From assembly GCF_001039355.2 (NCBI RefSeq), contig NW_019775617.1, positions 196,724 through 260,723 of the forward strand: 64,000 nt of DNA, in the 5' to 3' direction. The DNA comes from Lingula anatina (Eukaryota; Brachiopoda; Lingulata; Lingulida; Lingulidae). How positions within the stretch are numbered: the first letter of the stretch is position 1; each line of letters begins with the position of its first letter. The notes beneath the pieces are model-generated. The model worked only from the letters and a program-made list of their open reading frames with translations. It did no database searches and was not told where the DNA came from. Shown piece after piece: positions 1 through 13,796 of the stretch. The position numbers and the translations under genes were made by a program.

Positions 1-490
1 TTGAGCTTTGACATAAACATTCTTCTATACCATCTTCAAAACCCTGCACAGATTTAAGGTCAATAAACCTTTAAAGTGCAGTGTTGACTTTCTAGTTATG
101 AGTCACTCTCGGAAAGGATTTGGAGACTCATAAATTTGACTGATGGTGGTAAAACTTAAATTTAAACTTGTTCCTTTTTTCAGTAATTTTGGATACTTAT
201 GTGGTTTGTCTTGGTTATCAAGGAACATTTTGCTGAAATTTCCAGTAAAATACATGGTGCCCTTGTATCTGCTGCATGTTGACATTCGCCTCTAGACTTT
301 TGACTAGCAGGCAACTTTATGTCTTCACTGGGCTTATACCAGATAAACATATAATAGATGTGATGTCCATACGTTATAGTGGTGTGAATTTTCAAGTTTC
401 TATCTTAACGGCCTTAAGAACTATTAATTACGGCAGTCAGCTGTAGTGTGCCAGTTGTTTCAATGAATATGTATTACTTTTTTTTACAAG
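1..490 (+). other. Elongin A intron sequence (no exon seen)
   Basis: This precedes the first recognisable elongin A exon. It ends in a T-rich tract and the ACAAG acceptor at 486-490. I see no elongin A-like coding segment in it and read it as intron. Confidence 0.5.
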
Positions 491-3364
491 CGCCTTCATG
501 ACGAGAGGGAGGAGAAACTGAAAAAAATCACTGCAAACATCTCTAAGTCCATGCAAAAGGCTACACCAGGTATAGAAAGAAATATATTGCATGAAGTTCA
601 TTTAAGGCACTGGCACACCTGGCTTATAGAATGTGACAGAGCCTTTAAAAAGTTGAAGAAAAATGTGATTTATCCAGTGTATACAAAGTGTAACCTTGTC
701 ATCATTTATGAGCCTCATAGGTGAACAGTCTAATGTTCAAAAATTGTTAAAGGTTCTTGGTATTTACATCACAAGTATTTCCTACACCTAATTATATACT
801 CTTTCCATGTTGGCAGTTTTTGTAAACATGTACATGATTCTCACTGGAGCAACTTTTCCTGAAATGGGTCATTACCACACTCTCAGGACAAGCCAAGTCT
901 CATAATTGCATAGCATTTAGTGAAAATTTCAAGTACCTGTAAGACTTGTGAGATTTTCTTTTCTTCTTTGCTTTAATATTAAAAAATGACCTTTATAACA
1001 AATTTCAGTTCGTCAGGTCAAGCTGGCCTATGTTGATGTGGCCGCCAAACCCCCCAGGGAGGTCAGGAGGAGGCAGATGAAGTTTGGCACAGCGGGGCCC
1101 TCAAAGGGCCAGAATCACCTGGCCAAGTTGACCAGTCAGGGAGGAGTGCCAGAGAAACATGTAGTACCCACCCGTCACGTGGACACCTCCCCTGTACCCT
1201 TAGGGAGGCAACAGAAAGGTAAATGGCGCCATCTTGGGGGGGGGGGGGTGAATCTTTCATGTCCACTTATAACGGGTCCTGTTATTTGTATGTTAGTCAA
1301 GAAACATAGCATAAATCAAACAACTGACCAATCAGAGTGAAGGAAACATCTTCAATCAGATAAACAAAAAAAAAAAAGGTCAAGAGATGCATGCTTACAG
1401 CTACTAATTTACCTTTGTGTCAGAAGTACCTTTGAAACAGGCACAGGTGCTGAACTATCTAATGTCCTGTTCCGTCTGTCATTTGGTGGCTATTTAAAAT
1501 GCTAGACCAGCATTCAGTAGGTCAGCATTTGTACCACATTTCATAGTCATATTTGGGAAGGTATATAGTTACACCATGCACATATTATTTTGAGTGAACA
1601 GCCATAACTCGCCAATCTTTTCATTAGTGTCGAATTGTGAATTTTAGAGGTATTGCGTTTTCCAGTCACAATTGTCTAAAAGTAGAGCATTCCTGTTGAG
1701 TGGAAGCAACACAATTAAAACCAGGTTACTCTATACTTCTATTCTGTGCAGTAAAAACACCACAAATGCTGTATAGAAATATAATTTTTTGTGATTATAA
1801 ATTATTCATCTGAAATTTTTATAATTTTTGCCCATTAAAAGGTTGAGTCATTACTGTAATTCTCATCTGTACATGTGAAAAAAAAAAGAAAAAATGTCAA
1901 ATTTTTCCTACCATTCAGGTCATTCTGTTCATTTTTTTTTCATCAAATATCACACAATGACAGGTCAAGTTCAATTAATTGAATGAGAGTTTCAGACTTT
2001 GGATAAGCAAGGCAAGGTAGCATCTTGTATTAACCACAGAATAGCTGGTGTAATTTGGTATTTAACGATTCTGTTTGTTCAGGCTTCTATTGCTGAAAAA
2101 ATTTGTGCACTTATTTACTTGAGCCGAGTTCTCCTTAGCAGATAATTTATTGTTTTATGATAAAATTAGAATTAAGATGCCAGTGCCTTTCAAGATTACA
2201 TCAAATGTTGCAACGTTTCTTTGGTCCATTTTACAATTGTTTGTGACCAGAATTATGATATGTTGCCTTTACTCTGATTGGCAAACTGTACGGTTTGTGA
2301 TATGCAGGCTCTCTGACACTTTTTGAAAAGGCAAAAAACACTGCTTGCTGCAAAATTATGTTGATATTGATGAAAAGTTGTAGAATTGTTAATTGCAGAA
2401 AATGCTAATTGAAAAAGCCCTTGTTTTAGACAACGGGTAGTCAGTATCACATATTTTACTTAATTTTTTGTTGATTTTTTTTTAATAGTCCTAGTAAAGT
2501 AATGTAAATAAGGAGTCATTGTTTCTAGATAATAAAACACTGTAACAGTTGTGCAGTGTACCATCAAGTGTCTGTATTATGCTACATTGCGTGGTGTTTG
2601 AGAAGATAATATGTCACATTGCAGTGTAACAGTATATGTTATTGCAGTGTAGTTTTCCTTGTTTGACGTTCATGATGGCACAGGATGGCCCTTTGTAATT
2701 AGTATTGATTTTTGTGCATGAGTCTTCATACTCTGCAGAAAGGTCAAATTGACATGAGTTTACCTGGTGTGTTTGGTTGATCTTGAAACAAGTTTTGTAA
2801 TGTGGAATTTTGATACAAATTGGCATGCAATTTAAGATAGTAATAAGGTTTGTGTAAGCATAGCATAATAGCACCTTGACTTAAAAAAAAAAATAGGACC
2901 TGGTATCAGTGGTTATGAAAAATTCTTTTTTCGTTCAAAGAAGTCAGTACAAAGGATATGAGTGCAGCTTTTGAACAATTATTGGCTTGAGCCCAGTTCT
3001 GCAAAACAGCATATTTACCAAAAGCAGATTTAAATTCATTCCTTGTTTTATTGTTTCATTTGAAATTTGGATGCAGGTGTCTTCCAAGTTAAATTAAAAT
3101 TTTGCAACATTATTGTGGTCCATTATATAATTATTGTTCTGATATGATATCGGTATGTTTCCTTTACTCTGATTGGTCAGTCGTCTGATTTATGGTTTGT
3201 TTATTTTTTCTGTGAAAGGTCAAAATAATTAATTATGTCCATGATAAACAATAAGTTTAACAGACCTCAGATTCCAGGATGCCTGATCGTATGTTATGCC
3301 AGTGTATATAATATGAGTTCTCAATGCTTACATTTTCTTTATGCATTTAATTATTTACTTTATT

Positions 3365-3403
<39 letters not shown>

Positions 3404-3486
3404 TTTTTCTTGTTCCAGTAGTTCGTCATGTTGCCCCAATGATGCAGAAAACACTCCGGTTTATGAAGAAGCTCTCCAAAAGGTAG
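491..3486 (+). CDS. ELOA: Elongin A, C-terminal three coding exons (5' part outside window)
   Basis: Elongin A is the active subunit of the nuclear elongin (SIII) complex; with elongins B and C it stimulates RNA polymerase II elongation, and with Cul5/Rbx2 it ubiquitinates stalled polymerase (family knowledge). Visible coding exons are 491-569, 1009-1218 and 3419-3486, all with AG/GT borders and phase-1 junctions. The peptides read RLHDEREEKL..., then VAAKPPREVRRRQMKFGT, then VAPMMQKTLRFMKKLSKR and stop. These match the conserved tail of animal elongin A: the LQDAREQRL region, the VAKPPRDVRRRQEKFG block and the IAPMMAKTIKAFKNRFSRR terminus. The BC-box and activation domain lie upstream of the window. 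The first exon is taken to start after the acceptor at 489-490. The terminal exon is repeated at 6097-6164, so either may be the real 3' end. Identification is from recalled family motifs, not a search. Confidence 0.85.
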
Positions 3487-3834
3487 CACTGCAGAAGCTT
3501 AAGCCCTCTGATGGTCTACGAATATGAAATTCTGCCAAGTTGACATGAGGAGAAATGATTAGGAACTTTTCTCCAGTCTTTGCATTTGGTGCACAAGACA
3601 CAAGTTTTGGGGGAAGAAATTCAGACTGTGAGATAGAAGAGAGTTATCCAAGGTTCTTATGTGAAAAAAAAAAAAAAGGAAAGAAAAAGAAAAAAAGTGT
3701 GTTCTTGATACATTAGTGTTGTTCTGAACATCAAGATTTCAAACACTGTGAACATCTATGAAAGGCCTTATCTTGAACAACCTCAGTGATGCATATCTTT
3801 GGATCAGGTGGTGCAATCATCTGCTTTGCGTTTA
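1236..3834 (+). repeat. Tandem block, unit 1 (contains elongin A last exon)
   Basis: Unit 1 of a direct duplication whose second copy is 3836-6518. It begins in a G-run followed by TGAATCTTT and ends in TTTGCGTTTA just before the N at 3835. The two units are nearly identical by eye. They differ by scattered substitutions, an insert of about 80 bp in unit 2 (about 3980-4070), and the lengths of the TTTA and poly(A) runs. The rest of the unit is intron and 3' UTR; no other gene is visible in it. Confidence 0.9.
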
Positions 3835-3835
3835 N

Positions 3836-6518
3836 GGGGGGGGGTGAATCTTTTATGTCCACTGATAACGGGTCCTGTTATTTGTGTGTTAATCAAGAAA
3901 CATAGCATAAATCAAACAACTGACCAATCAGAGTGAAGGAAACATTTTCAATCAGATAAACAAAAAAAAAAAAGCTCAAGAGTCTTAGGTTAATCTTGAC
4001 CCTTTTTTTAAAGGCAAGTATTGTTTTTTTTTCCCCCTGTGTAAAGGCGAGTATGTCACTCAACACAATGCCTGCTTACAGCTACTAATTTACCTTTGTG
4101 TCAGAAGTACCTATGAAACAGGAACAGGTGTTGAACTATCCAATGTCCTGTTCCGTCTGTCATTTGGTGGCTATTTAAAATGCTAGACCAGCATTCAGTA
4201 GGTCAGCATTTGTACCACATTTCATAGTCATATTTGGGATGAAAAAAGTCGAGGTATATAGTTACACCATGCACATATTATTTTGAGTGAAGGGCCATAA
4301 CTCGCCAATCTTTTCATTAGTGTTGAATTGTGAATTTTAGAGGTATTGCGTTTTCCAGTCACAATTTTCTAAAAGTAGAGCATTCCTGTTGAGTGGAAGC
4401 AACACAATTAAAACCAGGTTACTCTATACTTCTATTCTGTGCAGTAAAAACACCACAAATGCTGTATAGAAATATAATTTTTTGTGATTATGAAATTATT
4501 CATCTGAAATTTTTGTAATTTTTGCCCATTAAAAGATTGAGTCATTACTGTAATTCTCAACTGTATGTGTGAAAAAAAAAGAAAAAATGTCAAATTTTTC
4601 CTACCATTCAGGTCATTCTGTTCATTTTTTTTTTCATCAAATATCACACAATGACAGGTCAAGGTCGATTAATTGAATGAAGGTTTCAGACTTTGGATAA
4701 GCAAGGCAAGGTAGCATCTTGAATTAAGCACAGAATAGCAGGTGTAATTGGGTATTTAACGATTCTGTTTGTTCAGGCTTCTATTGCTGAAAAAATTTGT
4801 GCACTTATTTACTTGAGCCGAGTTCTCCTTAGCAGATAATTTATTGTTTTATGATAAAATTAGAATTAAGATGCCAGTGCCTTTCAAGATTACATCAAAT
4901 GTTGCAACATTTCTTTGGTCCATTTTACAATTGTTTGTGACCAGAATTATGATATGTTGCCTTTACTCTGATTGGCAAACTGTCCGATTTGTGATATGCA
5001 GGCTCTCTGACACTTTTTGAAAAGGCTAAAAACACTGCTTGCTGCAAAATTATGTTGATATTGATGAAAAGTTGTAGAATTGTTAATTGCAGAAAATGCT
5101 AATTGAAAAAGCCCTTGTTTTAGACAACGACAACGGGTAGTCAATATCACATATTTTACTTAATTTTTTGTTGATTTTTTTAATAGTCCAAGTAAAGTAA
5201 TGTAAATAAGGAGTCATTGTTTCTAGATAATAAAGCACTGTAACAGTTGTGCAGTGTACAATCAAGTGTCTGTATTATGCTACATTGCGTGGTGTTTGAG
5301 AAGATAATATGCCACATTGCAGTGTAACAGTATATGTTATTGCAGTGTAGTTTTCCTTGTTTGACGTTCATGATCGCACAGGATGGCCCTTTGTAATTAG
5401 TATTGATTTTTGTGCATGAGTCTTCATACTCTGCAGAAAGGTCAAATTGACATGAGTTTACTTGGTGTGTTTGGTTGATCTTGAAACAAGTTTTGTAATG
5501 TGGAATTTTGATACAAATTGGCATGCAATTTAAGATAGTAATAAGGTTTGTGTAAGCATAGCATAATAGCACCTTGACTTAAGAAAAAAAAATGGGACTT
5601 TGTGTCAGTGGTTATGAAAGATTCTTTTTTCGTTCAAAGAAGTCAGTACAAAGGATATGAGTGCAGATTTGAACAATTATTGGCTTGAGCCCAGTTCTGC
5701 AAAACAGCATATTTACCAAAAGCAGATTTAAATTCATTCCTTGTTTTATTGTTTCATTTGAAATTTGGATGCAGGTGTCTTCCAAGTTAAATTAAAATTT
5801 TGCAACATTATTGTGGTCCATTATATAATTATTGTTCTGATATGATATTGGTATGTTTCCTTTACTCTGATTGGTCAGTTGTCTGATTTATGATTTGTTA
5901 ATTTTTCTGTGAAAGGTCAAAATAATTAATTATGTTCATGATAAACAATAAGTTTTATCAGACCTCAGATTCCAGGATGTCTGATCGTATGTTATGCCAG
6001 TGTATATAATACAAGTTCTCAATGCTTACATTTTCTTTATGTATTTATTTATTTACTTTATTTTATTTATATATTTATTGCTTTTTCATGTTCCAGTGGT
6101 TCGTCATGTTGCCCCAATGATGCAGAAAACACTCCGGTTTATGAAGAAGCTCTCCAAAAGGTAGCACTGCAGAACCTTAAGCCCTCTGCTGGTCTACGAA
6201 TATGTAGTGTTGCCAAGTTGACATGAGGTGAAATGATAAGGAACTTTTCTCCAGGCTTTGCATTTGGTGCACAAGACACAAGTTTTGGGGGACGAAATTC
6301 AGACTGTGAGATAGAAGAGAGTTATCCAAGGTTCTTATGTGAAAAAAAAAAAAAAAAAAAAAAAAAAACGGAAAGAAAAAGTGTGTTCTTGATACATTAG
6401 TGTTGTTCTAAACATCAAGATTTCAAACACTGTGAACATCTATGAAAGGTCTTATCTTGAACAACCTCAGTGATACATATCTTTGGATCAGGTGGTGCAA
6501 TTATCTGCTTTGCGTTTA
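3836..6518 (+). repeat. Tandem block, unit 2 (contains elongin A last exon copy)
   Basis: Second copy of the 1236-3834 block. It starts directly after a single N, in a G-run, and its homology stops exactly where unit 1 stops (TTTGCGTTTA). This geometry is what two overlapping but unmerged contigs or haplotypes produce; a real tandem duplication would look the same apart from the N. Confidence 0.9.
6097..6164 (+). CDS. ELOA: Second copy of the elongin A terminal exon
   Basis: This 68-nt exon repeats 3419-3486. It has an intact acceptor (TTCCAG), the same phase, the same 22 residues ending KKLSKR, and a TAG stop. It lies in the second unit of the 2.6 kb tandem block. It could be spliced instead of the first copy. 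It could also be the only real copy, if the block is a false duplication: an AATAAA hexamer is visible downstream of this copy (6845) but none follows the first copy before the single N at 3835. Confidence 0.7.
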
Positions 6519-6844
6519 CCAATAGAAAACAATACGTACGTATTGAAGTTTAGGGAAATGTTGGGTACCTTTTCATGAAGGACGAAACATGGTTTCTTTT
6601 AGCAGCAAGGTATCTGTTTCAGATTCATTCTTGAATTTCTTGAAACCACGAAAGTTAATTTAGAAGGAGACAAATTAAAGCCAGTTAGCAACAATATGTA
6701 CTGGTATTTGTTGTACCAGTGATACGATAAAAACTGGTTTTGAATGTCCATTGCACATGGTTAAGAAAGCAGAGGTGTCCTGTGTTCCCACAATACATCA
6801 CTTGTTGGTAGAGATCAAGGAACACTGAATAGGTAGTAAGTACC

Positions 6845-6850
6845 AATAAA
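6845..6850 (+). terminator. Candidate polyadenylation signal for elongin A
   Basis: AATAAA about 680 nt after the second-copy stop codon, in sequence outside the duplicated block. I found no such hexamer between the first-copy stop (3486) and the N at 3835. The assignment is positional only. Confidence 0.35.
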
Positions 6851-8273
6851 AGGAATTTTGAAAAGTTTTTATGCTGTGAAAGGTGAAGAAAAAAAAATTG
6901 AAGATGTTAAAAATGGCAGCTGAAGTTGTGAATATTAGTTATGTGGTGGTGTAATTATATGTTAGAATTATATGCCAAAATGTTTTTTTTAAATTATTAT
7001 TATTACATGTAGGTATTTTGTACACTGTAGTAAAATGACCGAGAACTAAATGCGATGTTTTGAAAACATGGATTTGGCGTCCATGCAACCCAGTTGCCGT
7101 TCTCCATCTAAAAATGCTTAATTTATTCCACAAATGAATCCTTAAAGGATGGAATACATTATCTCAATTACATTTTAATTCATTCTGATGTACCGGATAT
7201 TTGGGTCATGCTGTAAAGTATGATACAGGTACAATATTATTTATTGAACACAAAATCCAAATTTTTTTAAAGGCATATTATGTGAAAAATGAATAAGACG
7301 ATTCGGCATGTATTTTACCCGAGAAATCCCTTTTGCTTACTCCAATCTAACGTAGACATATATTTCCAACATAGGAGGTGCGATGTTCCTCAGTTAGAGA
7401 GATGTATTTTATCTCCTCGGGGCAATTTTAAACTTAGTACAGTCATTATTGGTGGGTCATTAATTGGTAAAATGAGTATTATATATTACAATACAGTTGA
7501 TATAGACACTTGTCAAAGCGCATGGTTTGGATTGTTTTAAAGTGCAATTAGGAGTATTTGTGACTGAAGTGCTTGTTAGGCCATTCGCTGACGTGAGGCG
7601 TTTCAGCTTCGGTTGGTTGGCTTATGAACAAGTTATCTTAAAAATTCTTCACAAATGCAGAAGTTGCCATTATTCAGGAGGAAAAGAAGTGATAAAAATT
7701 TCAACCAAAAATCCCCCCCCCCAACCCGCTTACCTAATATTTTAAACGATTTTTATTGCCCTTGGAAGGATACTGTAGTCTTGGAATGTCTAGTTCAACA
7801 TAGGTTTAATATAGATACAAAACACTAATTTTACCTATATTTTCTACATTGCCGGTGCGGAGGGTTCCGCTTTTGACCGCTGTCACATATCTGTGAACTG
7901 GGATTCTCTTTCAGTAAGACCAATTGTATTATGATAAATACAATTGGCAAAATGCTAATTACTGTGCAATAACGCTATACCACAACGTTGAACCTATAGT
8001 ATTTATCATTGTTATTATTATTATTATTATTATTGGAAGGCCTTTCAACTCGAATAAAGCTGTTTTAAATCACTGTTTTGAAATGCTTCTTGTTTTGTTA
8101 GGTGTGTTTTCCTTTTCATCAGAAGTGATTTTTTTTTCGGAGGGTGGAGGTGCCCTTTGTGGTCACGAAATCATCTTTCATCAGATAAAAAAAGCTCTGT
8201 TATCTGATATATTTTTAACCGTCTATATCATTTACAACTTATTCATGTATGAGCTAGAATTTGTATGATGATA

Positions 8274-8322
<49 letters not shown>

Positions 8323-10103
8323 ACTAGTATCAGTATATATATATATATATATATCAACTAGTATCAATGGTATCTCAAAGTGCTGAGACCATGTAACGTG
8401 GGCTTCACTTTAGTCGGCTCCCCGGTTTTAGCAGTCTAATCTGAGCCCCTATACGTAAGACTTTAATTTGTGAAACAGATCCCAGAAGTAAGGCAAAATG
8501 CTATTTCTAGGGCTTAAATCGATCTGAACCGTAGGTTTGTACTTATTAATGGTATTTTGAACCAGTAGACGGGCATTTCAGATCAGAACAACAATGGATT
8601 CCGTGAAACAAATTGGATCGACTTAGTCGCTGGCTAATCATTGCTCGGATTACTCTAGCCTAATTGGACGTACGTCCAAAGAAAATGCCTCTTATTTCAT
8701 ATATATGTATTTTTTATAAAACTGTGGAAGAACCAACATTATTATAATTATAATTATTATTATTATAACCATATATCAGTGTGCGCGAAGAGCGTCATGC
8801 TTTTTCTCAGTTTTCATGTCAACATATGGTATAAATGGTTTTATTACAGACAAATATCACCGAAATAGTGAAACGTTTTTGAAAAAATATGCATGTACAC
8901 CAGGAATGTTAACTGTTTATCGTCAACAACTTTGGGTGATTTTCAAACGCTGATGTCCCTGTAAGAAACCGCATGGCAGGATTACATCTTCATACAATGA
9001 AAACATCTGGAAACAGAACTGCTCTTGAAAACTAAGGGCAAAAAAAACTTGTTCAATCACACCGGTTATTCTTGCTCAACTTGACGGAGTGGTTTCTATA
9101 AAAAATAGGTACCAATAATCACCAGGCAGCAAAACTGACATCTCAAATAGTATATTCTATCTGAGACTGAACTGCCGAAAACAAAATCTATGCAAGTCTC
9201 GTGAATCGTAACTCGTGCCATTCGACCCAAAAGCTACAGAAGAACGGCACAGAAGACAAGAAAACATGCCAATTAGGTTAACATTTACCACGGGTAATTG
9301 GAGAGCTGGCATGAATGTTCAATGTCAACGCCTAAATCTGGCGTGACTCGAGAGAAATTATCTAAACATTATTCCCACAAATTAGTTGTACTGTGGTTAG
9401 CAATGTCTTTGCGGTCTATTTTCTCATGTTCTGATCACTGGTTGTCACCTTGACCGATTTCATTTGCTAAACACTAGATAACCACTGTTTACGTGGTCGT
9501 CATATAACGCTATGCGGAACATACTCGTGGTTGGGATTTTGTTGTTGCTTAAAAGGTTTTCATAAGGTCTCACGTGCGCGAGGGGTGGGTGTAGCACGTG
9601 GGTTTCAAAACGTTTAGACGTGCGATAACTTGAAAAATCTCTCAAAGGGTCACGAGGAAACCTGATGGCAAAAGCAATAACGTTGGGCTGTACCTGACCA
9701 GAGCGAATTAAGTGAGACTAAGTTAGCTGGACTGTTATTTTCCCGGTCTCAGAGCCCCGTTTCTGTGCTAGAACGTACCAATTAAGATGCCTTCAGAATA
9801 AAAAATATAATTAAAAAAGGCACTAAATCCAGTATGCTTCCCGCTAATATGAAAAACGTAAAAATATCCAGTATTGTAAACGTAGCATTAAATAATCTGT
9901 ATGCCTGTATAGCAGTGTATGAAATGGCCGCCTGCCCGCCAGCCCGAGGCTGGTAACTTTCAGGCCGGGCGGGTAAGATTTGCAGATTACCCGCCCGACG
10001 GGCTGGCTGTTTTTACAGCCTATTTTCACCTTTTATTTTGTCTATGTTCACAAGCGATTTCAGCAAAATATCAAATAAATTCACTGTTTTCACCCACTTT
10101 CNC

Positions 10104-10140
<37 letters not shown>

Positions 10141-11061
10141 GGTTGCATGTTAAATGTTCCTGTCTGTCTTCCTGTATTACTTATGTCGTTGGTTTTTCCC
10201 CTTCTTGCTCTATTCTACGGTTCGTTTCGCCTCATGATATAACTACTACTAATTATGGGAATGCACACCACAAATGGAACCAAAACGTATATATTCATCA
10301 ATTAAAGCGTAGCAAAATGATTGTTTGGGAAGTGCTACAAAGATGCTACATACAATATACCAAACTAGATGTATATCCAATTATTTGTGTGAAGTCAATT
10401 CTGTTTCTTGAAAGAAAAAAAGTATTTTATATTTCCAAATTCATTTCATTTTGACTATTACGAAACAGAAATCAAAATGGAAGTTATTTATTTGCAAAAT
10501 ATGTTAACCCCTTAAATTAAAGAAAAATGCTCTGAAGTCGTGATTTTTTGTTACACAATCATCTTTAACTATTTCGACAGCTGAAAAAAAGATGGATGTT
10601 AAAATATATCCTATCCACGATTTTCCCACGAATCTGAATTTTCCACGAAAAATAAGCAGTTTATTTTTATTCTCACAAGTCATTGGCACGGTTTATAGCA
10701 TTCCTAATTGGCTTATTTAGTCCTAAATGACTGGCCATTACAGAAGAAAATATTGGAAATATTGACATCTGTTATCAAGAATTATAACCATCATACAATA
10801 TATCGTAAACCCAATACCTCGGATAGTGACTGATTTGATCGTTTTTAATGTCTAAATTGAGAAAGATAAGTAGATTAACAGGACACGTAGGCAAAAAATA
10901 TGACTTTAGTACTTGGCAAATGCGGATAGTAGGTCTATACATTTCATTTATATAGAATTTTAAATTATATAACTGTGTTAACAAGGCCGTATGCTGCAGG
11001 TAGGGGGGGGGGTAAAGATTTTAAAGTGCAAGCCGCTTTCTTTCTCCATGTCAATCTGAAG

Positions 11062-11102
<41 letters not shown>

Positions 11103-11641
11103 TTTTTTTGCATTTGCATTTGCATACCAGTCAGCGTCCAAATGAGGAGTTCCATTCGAGGCCTTCAATAACTGCTCTCCTCGCCACCTCTCCAATTATT
11201 TTTCTCAGTCTACGGAATTGATTAAGTTAGACATATTAATGAAGCAGCCTCAGCATCATTACGGGCTGCGAAAGTTTTGAAGTCTGCAGAGGTGAAAGCT
11301 CCGGTTTAAAGAATACACACCTGGACTTTACCCTCTCCGTTGTCGATTTCAGTAAGTGGAGTGGAAGGGTTCCAGGATGGTTGTTGAACAAATATGTGTA
11401 AAAATAAATAAATAATAATAATAATAATAATAATAATGTTTATTGAGCACTAAAAGTGTACATGGCTTGACATCTGCTGGCTCACTTATCTATACGTAGA
11501 GTAGTATGCTGGTATATACGTGTATAAAATAAGTATAATAATAAATATCATTACATGACAAATAAATACCAATGAGCATGTCTTATATAATTGTTGCCTT
11601 ACTTAATACAATGACAGAGTAAAAAAAAGAGCTTAAAAAAA

Positions 11642-11685
<44 letters not shown>

Positions 11686-13700
11686 ACACAGAAAAGCAAA
11701 CAACAAGTAACACAATAAGTATATATACCTGTATGAATGGAGAACTGACTCAAAAGAATAACTACTATAGCTAGATGTAGTGAAGAGAGCAATTTACGTT
11801 GGAAGTAAATAAAAAATGATTGAATAACGAAAGAAAAAAAAGCTAAGTCAGCATGCCTTCACGTTTGTGCCACTCGCGTGTGACCCTGTCACGTGGATGT
11901 GCTACCGGCATCCTTGCTCGCCTAGCTGTTTACGGTTTCTGCGACAGTGCCTTTTCATTAAGAACAGAAAAAACGAATTAGGCCATTTTGCGTGATGCTT
12001 CCCAATTTTGATCAATGCATAATTCCTATAGTTTGTCGAAGTAACCGCAAAATTATTGCACAATCTGAGACGTTCTTGCTGTAATTTGAGGGGATGTGTA
12101 AAGCGTAGAACGCAAGATTTGCGTATGTTCAACATGCATATAAATACTGAAACCACACTTCGGTACAAAGGAACGGCAAAGGACTAGAATCTACTCATTT
12201 ATTTTTATTTTAAATTTAGTGGGCTTCCACAAAGGACAATTACGGTTTTTAACCTCAGATGAACCAACGTGTCATCGTTTTTCTCCCATCATACATGAAA
12301 GTGACAAAGGAATATCGATAAGTAGCTTAAAGCGTATGTATAAAAGGCGCAGATATAACGTTGCATTTAACACTTTGATTTGAACTAGCTGAGAGTTTCT
12401 GAACGTCATTTCGGCTGACAGATAAGCAAGCACATCCACGGAGTCCATTGACAAGGAAACGGAGGCGAATTGTTGGCGGGTAAGTAGTAATCCATTCGAG
12501 AACCTATCACACTTGTTTATTGATGTTATACCAGAGTTGATATGCCCTACTAAGTAAGCGCATACACTTAAAATTTCCCTTTGACTTAGTGTTTTTGACG
12601 GGGGCAAACCAGGCAGAGGCATGGACACAAGTGCTTGTTAACTTACGCCAATTATTTATTTATTTATTTATTTATTTGTTTGTTTGTTTGTTTGTTTGTT
12701 TGTTTGTTTTGATAGGCTTCAGGCAAACCTACATTTTTATGTGCCAGAAAAAGGTCAATCAGAGCAAAAAAATGAAAAGCACGGCGAGAGGATATTTCCT
12801 GCAGCTGGTCCAGTGTTGTTCGTGATAAGAAACAATGCTTGCGAGCTTCTTTCTTTCCGGCAGGGGTGTGTTTCACAAAGTGTCTACCGCCCAAACCAGT
12901 TCAAACTTTTTAATCAACATTTTAGCCTACTTTGATTCAAGAATAATCAGTAGTATTTTAATTCATTGAAATGCGGTGCTTGCTTTATAGGTCTATGAAA
13001 CGCATAGTTTTTGTTTCAGACTAATAAATGCATTTTAAAGTTAAGTGCCGTGGATATATCTTGAACTGTGGCAGAACTAAATTATGGACTTAAGTCCCAG
13101 GGACGTGTTTTATAATTAGTGTGATTTGATCGGGCTAAGCCTGCAGGAATCAGTCAGCTGCCGGTATAAACAAAGTAGACTTTGCAGTGCTAGTCTGAAA
13201 GCTTGTAATTGTAAGAAATTATTATCCTACAATAAATGTATTTGGCATACTCGTAAATGGACTAATTTCACCACTGAGAGTGAAAGCATTATGCAAGCAA
13301 AACACAAGATATTCAAGGGGCTAAGTTTAAGGCAAAACAGATAAATATAAAAGTTAAGCAGCGTTTTAGTTCTTTGTACAACACAAATTTGTCGTCTAAG
13401 TTTTAATAGGCTAAGATGTTTACCCTAATTTTTTTGTCTTATTTTTTATTTATTTATTTATTTACTTATTTATTTATTTATTTTTATTTATTTTTTTTTT
13501 GGGGGGGGGGGTGTTGTTTAAAGGCCCAAGCTCTACCATGTGTAATTGATATATTTTAATCTTATTTCGTATCTGTTAGTATCATATGTGTAAGAGTGAC
13601 ATTATACAACAATTACAGCTTGTGCTGTGGCACATTAATATAAATATTCCTGTGATAGGCCTACAAAGTTCTTGAAAAATATACAAGTTAACACTCTGCC
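6851..13700. other. Intergenic region with simple repeats, no gene recognised
   Basis: AT-rich non-coding sequence. It holds an (AT)n tract at 8279-8330, ATT/TTA microsatellites near 8010, 11066 and 11412, an (AT)n near 11644, a compound (TTTA)n(TTTG)n tract at 12652-12710, a poly(T) after the N at 10102, and T/G runs near 13490. The open frames are short, lack family motifs and often run through microsatellites. A small GC-rich hairpin lies at 9938-10007. Confidence 0.55.
9938..10007. repeat. GC-rich nested hairpin
   Basis: GCCAGCCCG at 9938-9946 pairs with CGGGCTGGC at 9999-10007. Inside it, GCCGGGCGGGTAA pairs with TTACCCGCCCG. The GC-rich patch stands out in AT-rich surroundings. It may be the core of a degraded inverted-repeat element. 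Confidence 0.5.
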
Positions 13701-13796
13701 AAATTGCATTTAATAAGGAGAGCTCTCTTCTTTTTCTTTAAGGGCAAAGAAAGGACGCACTTTTTTATTTATGTGACATCATATCAACTTAACAGC

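Noticed and set aside
2253-5572. Minus-strand open frames repeated in both tandem units (for example 2614-2874 and 5180-5572)
   Set aside because: They lie in elongin A intron sequence and recur only because the block is duplicated. They have no family motifs, and one frame is much longer in one unit only because of a base change.
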